NCBI GenBank assembly: GCA_028023455.1
Contig: JAQFVV010000143.1
Coordinates: 2,644,001-2,708,000 of the forward strand
Length of the DNA: 64,000 nt
Source: Epiperipatus broadwayi
Lineage: Eukaryota; Onychophora; Udeonychophora; Euonychophora; Peripatidae
Reading direction: 5' to 3'
Shown here: piece after piece, positions 45,918-56,739 of the stretch
How positions within the stretch are numbered: position 1 is the stretch's first letter
Layout of the letters: every line of letters starts with the position of its first letter
Position numbers and translations under genes: made by a program
Notes under the pieces: model-generated
The model's database searches: none
Told to the model about the DNA's origin: nothing
The model's input: the letters and a program-made list of their open reading frames with translations, nothing else

Positions 45918-48600
45918 AAATCATCATCATTTTATCAATCCACTGCAGGATGAAGATCTCTCCAAGTTCAATCCATCTTCTCTGTTCTCTAGCCACTTTT
46001 CCTCACATCATCCTAGAACTCTTCATTATTCATCCATACATCTCACATGTGTACTTTTTCTAGATCTTTTACAATCTCTTGGAATTCAGTTTAAGATTTC
46101 GACTGATCAACTATTATCATCTCTTCTAGCAATACATTCAGCCCAACTCCACTTCAATCTTTTAATTCTTTCAATGATGTCAATAACACCTGTTTGTTCA
46201 CTCTCCTGCGTATTTCATTTTCGATCTTTTCTTATTATTCCTAACATACATCTTTCCATACTTGATTGAGTTGTCTGAAATCTCTGTATTGTTTTTTTGT
46301 TAAGTATCCAAGTTTCAGAACCACAAATAAGAATTTGTAAAACACATTTATTAAAAACTTTCCTTTTAAAACACATAGGCATATTTCCTTTTAATATTAA
46401 GTTATTTCTACCAAAAACTCTCCAACCAAGTTTAATTCTATGATTAATTTCATCGATTATGTTTTCATCTGTACAAATAATTTGACCAAGGTATTTGTAG
46501 TTGTTAACTTCTTCTACTCCATCATTATCAATCTTTATTTCCATCTTTTGAGAAAACGCATTGAACATTAGTTTAGACTTTTTAATATTTACTTTTAATT
46601 CTACTTTTTTACTTTTATATGATAACTCTTGCAACATTTCTCGAAGCTCTAAAGCATTATTTGCAAAAATAATTACATTATCTGTAAAATCTAGATGACT
46701 TAAATAATCTCCATTTATTTTTACTCCTTTAGCTACCCATTTTAATCCACAAAATACTTCTTGCAAAGCTACTGTAAAAAGTTTTGGAGATATTGAGTCA
46801 TTCTGTCATATTCCCTTTTCATTGTTAATCTTCCTAGTATCATTGTATAATCTAATTGTTACTGTTGCATTTTTATAAATATTTTTCAAAATATGACAAT
46901 ATCCTAGGATCTATATTTTGATGATCTAATGTTTTAATCATTGAAACAATGATTATAGAATCAAATGCCTTTTCATAATCTACAAATCCAAAGCATAATG
47001 GCAACTCATATTCATTGGTCTTTTCTATAACTTCTCTTAATACTTGGATGTGATCCACTGTACTAAATCTACTTTTAAATTCAGCCTGTTTTTTTTGGTT
47101 GATTAAAATCCAAAGTTCGCTGTAGATAAGTTGTAGTTATTTGGATAAAATTTTTGTATAAAATTGATAAAAGACTAGTAGGTCTGTAATTTCTAATATC
47201 TTGTTTATCACCTTTTTTAAAAATTAATATTAGTACTGTATTTTTTTAATCATTTGGTGTATCTTTATCATTTAGACATTTGGTATATAACTTTGGCAAA
47301 AAAATTTCTATTTTTTTCCCTGCTTCTTTTAAAGTATTAATTATAATTCCATCATTACCTGGAGCTTTTCCCTTCTTTATAAATTTAATTGCATGTCTCA
47401 CATCTTCATTTAAAATCCTGGACAATTCAGAAGATATAATAGTTATAGGAGGTACTTTTTCTTGTTATTTATTGCTATATAATTATTGATAGAACTTTTC
47501 TACACATTTCATGATGTCATCTCTCTTTTTAGTTATAGTTCCATCTTTTTTTCTTATTGTATAAATAAGTTTTTTTATCAATAACCAAGATGTTGTTTTA
47601 CACTCTTGAGACTTTTATTCTTTTCTATAGCTTTTCTTGCTAGTCCACAATTATATTTTCTTATATCATTATCAACTCTTTTTCACACCACTTTTACAAA
47701 ATTCGAGATATTCAATCCTACTTAATGCATCTTTTTTATATATTTTCATATTCCTTCTTTTCTTCATATATTGTCTGGTCTTCCAAGAAATTTTACTGGT
47801 CAATTGCTACTTTTTTGTATCAGCTATTTTTGTTGTATTTTTTTAAAAGTGTATCAGTTATCTTCCTATTGAATTCTTTCAAATTTGAATTATGTTCAAA
47901 ATCTGTTCATATTTGAAAACAATTTGCAAGTTCTAATTTAAATGCATTGGAATGTTTCTGAAGATTAGCAATATCAACTGTAAATATTGTTTTTATTAAT
48001 AATTTTTTTCTCTCTAGTTTTACATTAACATGTATTTTACATCTTACTAATCAATGATGACTTCCTGCGTTGAATTTATTAAGAACATTACAATCTTGAA
48101 ATATATATTTTTTATTAGTCAAAATATAATCGAATTCTGCTGTACCTTCATTTGAATGTTTACATGTCCATTTGTATTTAACATTTCTTTTAGAAAAAGA
48201 ATTCATAATATAAAGTTTCTCTTTTTCTGCAAACTTCACAAATCTTTGTCCTTTCCCATTTCTATCATCATATCCAAATTACCTACAGCACTTTCATCTT
48301 TTAATTGTTTACCAATTCTAGTATCGAAGTCTCCCATGACAATTTTAAAAAGTTGTTTGGTCTAATCAAAAGCTTTGTGTACATCCATATAAAAATCCTC
48401 TACTTCTTCATCACAATGAAAACTTGTTGGGGCATAAACCTGAATTATCTGCATTTGATATCTGTTATTAAATTGAATAATTAATCTTGACACTCTGTCT
48501 GATTTACCATCAATCTCCACAATGTTCTTGCACTTTTTATTTATAATGAATCCTATTCCAATTGTATTTTCAATGTTAGTTCCTTTGTAATTGTCTCTTC
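45918..48600 (-). pseudogene. RTE-type LINE, 5'-truncated, reverse orientation
   Basis: Same family as 40105-43345. Reading on the - strand from about 48600: SDRVSRLIIQF, MQIIQVYAPTSFHCDEEV, KIVMGDFDTRIGK; then several stops; RT pieces FVDYEKAFDSI (about 46970) and VKINGDYLSHLDFTDNVIIF (46690; FADD mutated to FTDN). A long open stretch 46766-46215 holds LMFNAFSQKMEIKID, YKYLGQIICTDEN, CGSETWILNKKTIQ and RCMLGIIRKDRK. The 3' end lies at ATCATCATCATTTTATCAAT (45925), matching the RTE tail. Many stops and shifts; dead. Truncated at the 5' end within the endonuclease. Confidence 0.85.
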
Positions 48601-48960
48601 ACTTTTTTTTTTTAAGAGTAACAAACATTTTGATCACACTAGATAAATGATGTTTATGTTTGGTTATCATCAAACCATAATGCCTTTTTATATTGTAGAG
48701 CTTGAAAAAGAGATCGAAAGTGGCTGAAACATCAGACAAAAAGACTTCCATGTTCTCATTTTAAGAAACATTTAATGTGATAAGTGATCAGATTATATTG
48801 AGAAATAAATATTATTTTATAAATACAATTATACTTCTTATTTTAAATTCTGTTACAAACTTTTATCTAAACTGACATTTTTATTGTTCTGCAGTCCTAA
48901 AGGTTTGCAATAAAGTGATTAAAATAAGAAGTATAATTATATTTATATAAAATAATATAG
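48601..48960. repeat. Small foldback related to the 50.7-kb palindrome
   Basis: ATTATACTTCTTATTTTAA near 48830 and its complement TTAAAATAAGAAGTATAAT near 48920 flank TCTAAACTGACATTTTTATTGTTCTGCAGTC. The last part is shared with CAAAACTGACATTTTCAACTGTCCTGCAGTC at 50737-50767. A block at 48710-48750 (GAGATCGAAAGTGGCTGAAACATCAGAC) resembles repeat ends but is not a hammerhead. Confidence 0.45.
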
Positions 48961-49161
48961 AAAAATAGGGAAATAAAAAGGGTTTTATGACAAATATCAT
49001 TTTTAGTTTTATATCTCACTTTCTATATGTCTTTATTGATTTTTCATAATTTCAAAACAAAGGAGGCCATTTAATGAATAATATTTCTATAGTGTTGTTT
49101 TCACTACATCACTCACACAAGGTAAGGACTGGTTTCTATTCACTTTTAATATCTCTTAGAG

Positions 49162-49599
49162 CAGGGATGCCCAACCTTTAACTTGACGGGAGCCAGTTGA
49201 GAATTTAAAAAAATTTGGGGAGCCACAATTATATATTGCATTTTTCATACTACATTTATAAACATAATTCACAAACTAAAAAAAACTGGTGTAATATGTT
49301 AAAAACAAAAAAAAATGTAAATACATTTTATTTATACAGTATTTATTTATTAAAAATTTGGTAACATACATATAAATTACAATTACAGGAAAAGTATATT
49401 TTAATTATTTTATTTAATGTGAAACCTGACACTGCATATCGTCATCGTTTGTATTGTAAAAATGTTTATTTTTTAGTGTGTGCATGTGGCGTCAAGAAAC
49501 ATAAAATATTTTATCAATTTTTCGTGAGTGCAATGCTAGCCACATTAAACGGTTGTGCGAGCCACATGTGACTCGCGAGCTACGGGTTGGGCATCCCTG
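49162..49599. mobile_element. hAT-type MITE, 438 bp, with 8-bp target duplication
   Basis: The ends are CAGGGATGCCCAACC and GGTTGGGCATCCCTG, perfect 15-bp inverted repeats. TCTTAGAG directly flanks both sides (49154-49161 and 49600-49607). CAG...CTG ends and an 8-bp duplication define the hAT superfamily; the end sequence resembles Charlie-type elements. Subterminal GGGAGCCAG and GCGAGCCACATG are less AT-rich than the interior. No transposase frame, so it depends on a hAT transposase in trans. Nested in the foldback 49067-49834, hence younger than it. Confidence 0.92.
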
Positions 49600-49651
49600 T
49601 CTTAGAGGAATATAATCATAAACATATGATCAAAGATATGTGAAAAAGATG

Positions 49652-49711
49652 TATGATCTCCAAGATGCACATTTCATGCTGGGCTAGCATTCATCAGTTC
49701 GTTCAGATCAC
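49652..49711 (-). ncRNA. Hammerhead ribozyme, type I, best conserved stem II
   Basis: On the - strand: outer stem I GTGATCT (49711-49705) pairs with AGATCAT (49659-49653). Core CTGATGA is 49697-49691. Stem II is a perfect 5-bp ATGCT-AGCCC-AGCAT (49690-49676). GAAA is 49675-49672. Stem III is ATG-TG-CAT, 3 bp, ending at 49665. C at 49664 is the expected cleavage base (AUC). Inner stem I is AA/TT followed by an internal loop. All invariant core bases are present. The first stem II pair is A-T, not the usual G-C. Parent element unknown; it is within the foldback 49067-49834. Confidence 0.8.
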
Positions 49712-50076
49712 TTTCTCTTACACATATTTTTATCATTGTTCACAAGGTGTTAAAAGACGATGATAGAAACCAGTCCCTATCATGTGTGAGAGTGATGTAG
49801 TGAAAATAACATTACAGAAATATTCATTAAATGGATAATCTCTAATCTTATGAATGACTAATTAAAATTAATAAAATGGAGTCCATAATTTAGGATTATT
49901 GTTACAATTTTGTGATAAAAAATATTCCATTTTTTTAACTGGTTTGAAAAAACAATAAAAACCTTATGTTGAAACAGATTATTAGTATATTCTTGATTAC
50001 AAGGATTATAAGTTTAGACAATATTTAATGAAGCATGTTAATCTGAACTTGTATATTTGTACTTCATCTTATTTAG

Positions 50077-50164
50077 ATATTTTTTATTATTATTTGGTGC
50101 TTTTCTCACGTACTGGATGAGCCACCAGGTGACGCTGCAGAACCACCAAGAAGCCTGCAATTGA
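50077..50164 (+). CDS. Candidate terminal exon of an unknown or nested gene
   Basis: After TCTTATTTAG a frame reads YFLLLFGAFLTYWMSHQVTL, then QNHQEACN and TGA (50162-50164). The second half is much less AT-rich than the intron around it and has coding-like third positions. It could be an alternative last exon of the transporter, a last exon of another gene, or a repeat fragment. It does not match the known C-terminus of SLC38A7. Low support. Confidence 0.25.
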
Positions 50165-50677
50165 TAAATTTTTTTAAAATATTCGCTAAAAATCGCTTAA
50201 TTTTAGAAATGGTAGACACACACCCCCCCGGGCGCACGAGACAAATCGGTCATTCTTGAGATTATCCATGTAAAATGTTAAAAGAATACACTCTTTATTG
50301 TGGGCTGATTTTGATTGTATCTTCAAACAAAGGTCTACTAAGAGTTGAGATCTAAAACTAAAAAGCAAAAATAGAAAATATGTACCAGAATCATTACGCA
50401 GATTCTCTTCTCTAATTTGAAAATAGTTTATAATTTGTCTAGATGGAATCATTCCAAAAATGAAACTTTCTGCATTGAAGAAAAATTTTAATTTTATATT
50501 AGCACTATTATACATTCTTATGAAAAAAATTGTGACATTAAAGTATCTCTCAGTAATGTAAATTTGTCAATAATTGACTTTGCCAGGATTAAGACCTGTA
50601 GCAATTTTTGCAGATCATCACAGTCTAAAAATAATATTTTTCTTCTTCTTCCTTTTCCTATGTATTAATTTCTACTT

Positions 50678-50983
50678 TAACATATCATACCATTTACACT
50701 TTCTTAAACACTTTATTATTACTTTTTATTTATATCAAAACTGACATTTTCAACTGTCCTGCAGTCATCATCAGAGCTACAATGTTCAAATATATAATTA
50801 TAATTTGTTTATTTTGTGTATTTAATTATGTATATGAATATGTGTATAGGTGTATTAATTATATAATTATATATTTGAATATTGTAGCTCTGATGATGAC
50901 TGCAGGACAGTTGAAACTGTTAGTTTTGATATAAATAAAGAGCATTGATAAAGTGTTTAAGAAAGTGTAAATGGTATATGTTA
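50678..50983. repeat. Palindromic repeat, arms about 125 bp, hammerhead-like
   Basis: Left arm 50678-50804 and right arm 50858-50983 are near-perfect reverse complements. Each arm, read outward, has GCTCTGATGA, then TGACTGCAGGACAGTT, then GAAA and a small AACT/AGTT pairing. That is hammerhead-like order, with one extra U after CUGAUGA, and stem I does not pair convincingly. I call it a palindrome with a doubtful ribozyme relic. Confidence 0.65.
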
Positions 50984-51254
50984 AAAATAATATTTCAAAT
51001 AAATAATAAAAATCAACAATTGAATCCAAATCCAATTACTTAATTCTCACAATCTCAGATCCAATCCTCAATTTTTTTTATAATTTTTGGTTTTAATTGA
51101 ATAAAAATTCTTTTTACATATTCTCTTTTGATATATGAATTTTTGTGGGTTATTCTGTGACCAGAAAGGCAAATATTATTTGAAACATTACTATTATTTT
51201 CCTATTTTGCAGAAATTATCCTGAGAATTAAAATGGATTGTGTTACTTCTTGCT

Positions 51255-51475
51255 TCAACATAATAATAATAAAAAAGAGCAACAGAAGGTTGCTGAAAGA
51301 AAGGTGCTGTAGATTCAAACAATCCAGTTGCACTAGATTCATATCCAATTCTGTAAGCTAGAAGTTACTCTGGGGATATGGATAGAACAGTATTGAATAG
51401 GGATTTATTAAGCATTACTATCTGGTATCTATTGGTTATTCAAGCTTACACTAGATAACAGAACTGGAGTAGACA
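51255..51475 (+). repeat. Strongly degenerate R1 copy
   Basis: CTCTGGGGATATGGAT (about 51372) and AGGGATTTATTAAGC..., then TATCTATTGGTTATTCAAGC, follow the order of the R1 + unit after its cleavage site. The ribozyme core is not recognisable. Confidence 0.5.
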
Positions 51476-51644
51476 AAATAGATTTGCTACATATATATAT
51501 ATACATAAAATCCAATGATTTTTATCATTTTAATTTCAAATTACATTTTTATATTGATATAGGGATATATTATTTACAAATCAGATGTTTTAAATTTTAT
51601 AACAGTAATAATAATAGCACTCTTAATTTATTGCATCTTAATAA

Positions 51645-52255
51645 CATTCATATATGATAATATGTTGGATTATTTCCATTATCTGTCATTAAATGTTGAA
51701 TGTCTAAAAAAATTTAAATTTTGTTTAAACTTTTCAAATAAAAACAATTTGTTAGTAATAACACACAAATAGACAACACAGGTTAGTAATTGCACAATGT
51801 TTCAAGTAGTAGTATTTTTCACTCTTTTTTAGATGTTGCTGGCCTGACCAGTGACAATATTAGCATAGGAGTTGAACTTACATGTTTAGAATCGTAAATA
51901 TTGAATTTTAAGGCAATGCTCTAAACAACTGTACTATTCTATCAAAGGCAACAATCATTGCAAATTTCATGTACTTATTTATGAGGATTGGTTCAAATCG
52001 TCCTGATTCCTTCAATTTTTTTTTTATTACTTTTTACTAAAAGTTAGGTTAATTAGATGCTTTCAGACAATATGTATTGCCACACTGGGTTGATTTATAG
52101 GATTATTTGCCATTGTCATATGAGAATAATATTACTCATACTGTTGTTAAATTACTAACCTGTGTTATGCATTATTACTAATAAGTTTTGTGTATTTTTC
52201 AACATTTAATGATAGATGATGGAAATAGTCCAACATATTATCATGTCGAGTATAC
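51645..52255 (-). mobile_element. SINE-like repeat with inverted ends, second copy
   Basis: Same organisation as 7575-8075. On the - strand an A-box-like block AGTACAGTTGTTTAGAGCAT lies at 51917-51935 and a B-box-like block AAGTTCAACTCCT at 51868-51880. The ends ATATGTTGGATTATTTCCAT (51661) and GGAAATAGTCCAACATAT (52220) are inverted. Presence in two places with the same boxes supports a dispersed tRNA-derived family. Confidence 0.5.
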
Positions 52256-52399
52256 CATCATCATAAACCTTCTGGCAAACATTCATATATGTTGAGCTTT
52301 TACACAAGGACTGTTTTGAGAACCTTTTTTTTTTTTAAAAAAAAAAAAAGAACTGCAGTAATAGAAGTTGTTATATTTTGATTTCCAAGTGTCAAACTT

Positions 52400-52630
52400 A
52401 TACAGTGGCTAAACTCACCATACAGTAACACCACTCAGTGCAAGCTATGGTAATTAATGGATGCAAGAAGGTTTGTACATAAAATCCCTATCTGGTGTCT
52501 TCTCATCCAATATCCTGATTGATTACTCTGGCTTACACCAATTGGCACTACTATATGGAGAGTTTAGCCTCTCTGTAAAAAAGCTTGTGTAAGCATAAAG
52601 AATCATGATCATGTGATGTTAAGTATCAAA
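52400..52630. repeat. R1 palindrome, degenerate
   Basis: GGCTAAACTCACCATACAGT on the left and ACTATATGGAGAGTTTAGCC on the right are inverted. ATGGATGCAAGAAGG and CTTCTCATCCAATATCC are R1 landmarks. The hammerhead core has been deleted between the two halves. Confidence 0.65.
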
Positions 52631-52780
52631 CTTACTCCATCCACAACTTTGACATCATCCACTTCTGATAAATACAGCAATGATTATCACTAATCATTTA
52701 CTAAACTAGAGATTATTTAGTTAAAGATTAATATAATTTACTATTGATAAATATTCTTTATATAATAGAGATATATATAA

Positions 52781-52841
52781 AAGATGATGACCTGGACCGA
52801 CTGATGAGTATTGGTTCAGCACGAAATTCATCTTGGGGGTT
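52781..52841 (+). ncRNA. Hammerhead ribozyme, type I, family R3
   Basis: Core CTGATGA (52801-52807). Stem II opens with the canonical G-C next to the core (52808 with 52822), then U-A, an A-C mismatch, G-T, U-A and G-C, with loop GTT. GAAA is 52823-52826. Stem III is AT-TC-AT (52826-52831), and C52832 is the expected cleavage base. Stem I inner pairs CCGA (52797-52800) with TTGG (52833-52836); outer ACC (52790-52792) pairs with GGT (52838-52840). All invariant core bases are present. The following CTTGGGGGTTATTTGTCTTT is shared with 39649-39690, so it belongs to a repeat. Confidence 0.75.
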
Positions 52842-52879
52842 ATTTGTCTTTTATTGTATTTTTATTCTTTATTTATATG

Positions 52880-54400
52880 ATTTTAAAATATATGTATAAG
52901 TGTGTAGGTTATTTAATATACTTATAATAGAAGTTGTCTATACAAAAAAAAAGCCACACCTAAACAAAACTCTTCTAATGTTTTACTTAAATTCCTTTAA
53001 TAAACCAAAACAATTTTCAAAAGAAATATAGAGTTTTTAAACAAAAAAGAAAAAAATACAATATTTTTAAATATATGTACTCATACTTGTAAATATCCAT
53101 ACATTGTTATTAAAATTATACCTATATTTGCACACACTTTTTGTATAGTAATAATCAGAAAATAATAAATTGTTTACAACAGCTACATAAATATCAAAAT
53201 TTTTTGTACATTAAAAACCTTTTTCAGCATCTGATTGGGGCATATAACTGTTGTAAAGAATATATTATTTTCTGTTTATTTTATGGAAGAACAGCATAAA
53301 GATATTTATTCTTTTTCAACTTTTTGTATAGATGTAAGGCAATGTAATGATGATGTTGATAAAATACAAAAGGTATAATATCCGAGCAATAGTATAATAA
53401 AAATTTTAATTTTTTTATTATTCATTTCTAATTTTTTAAATTTTATTGCATATATTTTTTAGTAGTGGTAGAGTGAATCAATGAAAGATGATATTATAAA
53501 TGTAACAGCCGCTACATTACTATCAATAAAATTTTAACAAAGCTAAATATGAAACTCAACAATAAACTTTCAATTTATTTATAAAATAAAAAAGCCTAAA
53601 AAAATTATAATGATTAATTACTTTATTGTATATAAATTTAATAATAGTAATGATTAGTTTGATAAATGTGAAAATAGTAATGATAATAATAGTAATTACT
53701 TAAACAATATGGGAGAAATTTATATGATTCTACATCAAAGTCTTAGATCTGAGAATTAAAACAAATTATATGGCTGAAATTAAAAAGAAATTAAAAACTA
53801 TATTGTAACAACTTTACAATGACAAAATTCCATAAATTTTAAATATAAAATAATGTATAAAAAGTTTGATATACAAATGTTTGAGATTGTTAACAATTGC
53901 AAAAAATGTAATCAACTCTGAATGATCATAGAACAGAACTTATTTTATTTTAAATAAGCTGTCTTTAAACTTTTAAATTTAGTTTCATAAGCAGAATTTC
54001 CAATAATTACCATAATTGCTTCTAGAATGTCATTTGTTATACTTAAGAACAGTCAATTCCAAATTCATGTCTCAGCCTAGAACAAAGTTACTATCCCATA
54101 CAGCCATTTAAACAGGAAAATTGTAATAGAAAATAAAATATGAAATAATATATTGTAACGGTATATAATATGCCATTACATTAATTTAAAATTAAAATAA
54201 AAACTAAAATTAAAAGAGTTGTAAAACGTATATATATTTGCACAGATGCAAAACTTTAAAAGTTTTTTTTTTAATAAAAAAAAAAAAAAGTATTTGAACG
54301 TACTTTTTTAAAGGTAAAGATCTAAATATAAATAAATAAATAAAAAAAGAGTAAAGTTTTAAAGATTAATATTTTTTTTAAAGTAACGTAAGTAAAAATG
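52880..54400. other. Intron stretch, nothing recognised
   Basis: AT-rich with A and T runs. No frame, RNA gene or family repeat seen. Confidence 0.45.
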
Positions 54401-54479
54401 GAATCAGGTATTAATTAATTCCTGTAATCTCACAATGGAAATGATTGTTCTTTTAAATTAAATGAAAAAGCAAACAAGC

Positions 54480-56130
54480 CCTTGGGGCTCTTATATAAAA
54501 AAATCAGATGAAAGATATAGATAAGAGAACAAAAAATTTTTTAGATGTCCAATAGAAGCAGCAAATAACGCTCGGACCTTAACGAAAATTTGGAACAAGA
54601 AACAATGTACAATGAATCCGAAGGACTACTATAAAAAGAAAAATCTCCAAATTAAGGACAGTTCCAGCTTGATTTTTTTGAGAGGGGTGATAAGACACAC
54701 TTGTCACCCTCTCTCACTTATTTCAAATGAAATGACTGTTGAATTATGAATGGTACTGTTGCAGACCCCGAATTATATGGGTACTGCAATTAAATAGTAC
54801 CAGGATTGGAACAGCAAAGGCAGCCTTCGGATTGAGAATTACGGTATGAACAACAGACCAGTCTTCCATGAAATTATAACTAATAAAGTCTTCACGGGAA
54901 TTGGCAGCAGGAACCGGGAGCTTTTCTACTGTAAGATATGAACTAAAAAAATTTAAAAGAAAGTAATTAAGAACTTTCGTTAAGATTTGACAAGCTAAAC
55001 CTAATTTTTTAAAATGAACTTTAATCTGACTTAAGATTTCAAAATCAATTATTGATGTTTAATTTTAAATATTTTGAGTTTGCTGATTTAAACATTTCCA
55101 TTTTTTTTTATTATTAATATTTATTGACTAAATTATATAAATGTTAAATTTAAGTCAGGCATGAATGGCTGCATAGATTTGTAAAGTTATATTAATTAAT
55201 TAAGGGAGGGTTAATCTTAGGTTATTTGTTTCGTAGTTAAATTGAATTAATCGATTGGATATATTGATGTAATTAGTAAATGTAGCATGAGATTCGCTGC
55301 ATGCAGGATCATATATGCCGCACTTGGGCAAAAATATGTTCCATTTCTCTTAATGACCATCGGAAGCAGACATATTCCCTGCTCCTTGGATCACCCCTTT
55401 AGCCTATGGAATGGGATAGTAAGACGGAAAACGCAGTTCCTTCCTATGGAGTTTTTTTTTTTTTGTTCTTGCCAGACAGATGTACCATTCCTGTACTGGA
55501 CGAGAGTCAATGTCTTCGATAACCATGCTGTTCATATGTGCATTCCTGACAGTATGGTATTGTGCTGTCGTATTCATGCTGCATTGAATACATCGATATA
55601 TCAGATAGATTGGCGTTAGTTTGAATTCGAACTTTTGGCCTAAGGTTAAATAAGGGATAGAATATTTTCTTTTCAAATGCAATCTATGTAGTTTATTCAT
55701 ACTCGACACTCTAATAAAATATTATTAAATTCATCTGTGAGGATTGTTTAAAATAAGAATTTAAATTTAAAAATTAATAACCAATCTAAAATAATAAATT
55801 TTATTCCTCAATTTTATTTATATGTGCATTAATAAATGTTTGTGTGTTAATTACTGGCAGTGGCTTATATTATATATATATTTTTAAATATTAATATATT
55901 TTGAGAATATAAATCATTATTATTAATCTCTGCTGCTCTGCGAACTAGTGACTGGGGCTAACGGTCATAATAAAAATAAAATAATATAAAATTGGATTTT
56001 AACTTGTGTATCTGCCTACTATGTAAATTTTCCAGGTTCCAATAGCCTGTTTGTGCCCTGTACAGCAGATACGGTAAGACTCCATCACCCCGGCTGTTAT
56101 AATCTATATATCAGTGACGAAGCATGACTT
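54480..56130. other. Island of less AT-rich sequence, unclassified
   Basis: Blocks at 54540-54930, 55280-55660 and 55935-56130 are clearly richer in G+C than the rest of the intron. The third has TTTTCCAG|GTTCCAATAGCC and ...CAGATACG|GTAAGAC, exon-like borders around about 45 nt, but no frame I can defend. The 110-codon frame at 55287-55619 and its - strand partner have no recognisable domain. Candidates are a nested non-coding gene, a promoter region, or an old insertion. Confidence 0.3.
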
Positions 56131-56257
56131 TTTTAGGAACTGAAGCACACTTCATTTTTTTATGTTTTTATTTCACTTGCCACAACAATTTTTACATAGT
56201 AGCATCTAATATATATATATTACACACTTCTAGAAAAATCTGAAACTCTTATCTGTA

Positions 56258-56735
56258 AATCAGAGAATATATTATCAATATATTTTTAGCTTACAAATCC
56301 TTATAACATTCTTAAAAGTTTTAACTGTAAATTAGATCTTAGCATTGTTTGAACTTCTTATAATCAATGGGAATGTGAGAATGAGTTAATCAAATTCATT
56401 CCATTTCCTACATATATAAAAATTCAACTGTTGCTAAAAAAAAAATTGAAAGTCAACAGTAATTCCATACAAAAATATAATGAATTTGAATTGCTCATTA
56501 TAATCAGACTGTGATTAGTTTAAATATAGATAATACATTGTCAATATATTTTTATCTTCCAAATCCTTTTAACATTCTTAAAAGTTTTAACTGTAAATTA
56601 GATTTTAGCATTGTTTGAACTTCTTATAATCATTAGGAATGTGAGAATGAGTTAGTTGAGTTCATTCCATTTCCTATATATATATATAAAAACAATTCAG
56701 CTGTTGCTAAAAAAAAATTGAAAGCAAATTTTAAT
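56258..56735. repeat. Direct duplication of about 200 bp
   Basis: 56258-56455 and 56524-56735 are direct copies (shared AAAAGTTTTAACTGTAAATT, GCATTGTTTGAACTTCTTAT, GGAATGTGAGAATGAGTTA), with a 266-bp offset and about 70 bp between. A local segmental duplication. Confidence 0.75.
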
Positions 56736-56739
56736 TAAA

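Larger units (their letters stand above)
49067..49834. repeat. Foldback repeat split by a hAT MITE
   Basis: Left arm 49067-49139 and right arm 49763-49834 are reverse complements (CTACATCACTCACACAAGG with CATGTGTGAGAGTGATGTAG). The space between them holds the hAT MITE (49162-49599) and, to its right, a - strand hammerhead (49652-49711). The right arm also contains GAAACCAGTC, the same hammerhead-like tail as in family R2. Without the MITE the foldback would be about 320 bp. Confidence 0.7.

Noticed and set aside
48705-48755. GAAAGTGGCTGAAACATCAGAC as a hammerhead on either strand
   Set aside because: The core would be CTGATGT and no GAAA follows in order.
50186-50515. 109-codon frame on -
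   Set aside because: No recognisable motif; chance frame in intron.
55287-55619. 110-codon frame on + with a 101-codon frame opposite
   Set aside because: Both strands are open over the same stretch and neither shows a domain; the compositional island itself is reported instead.
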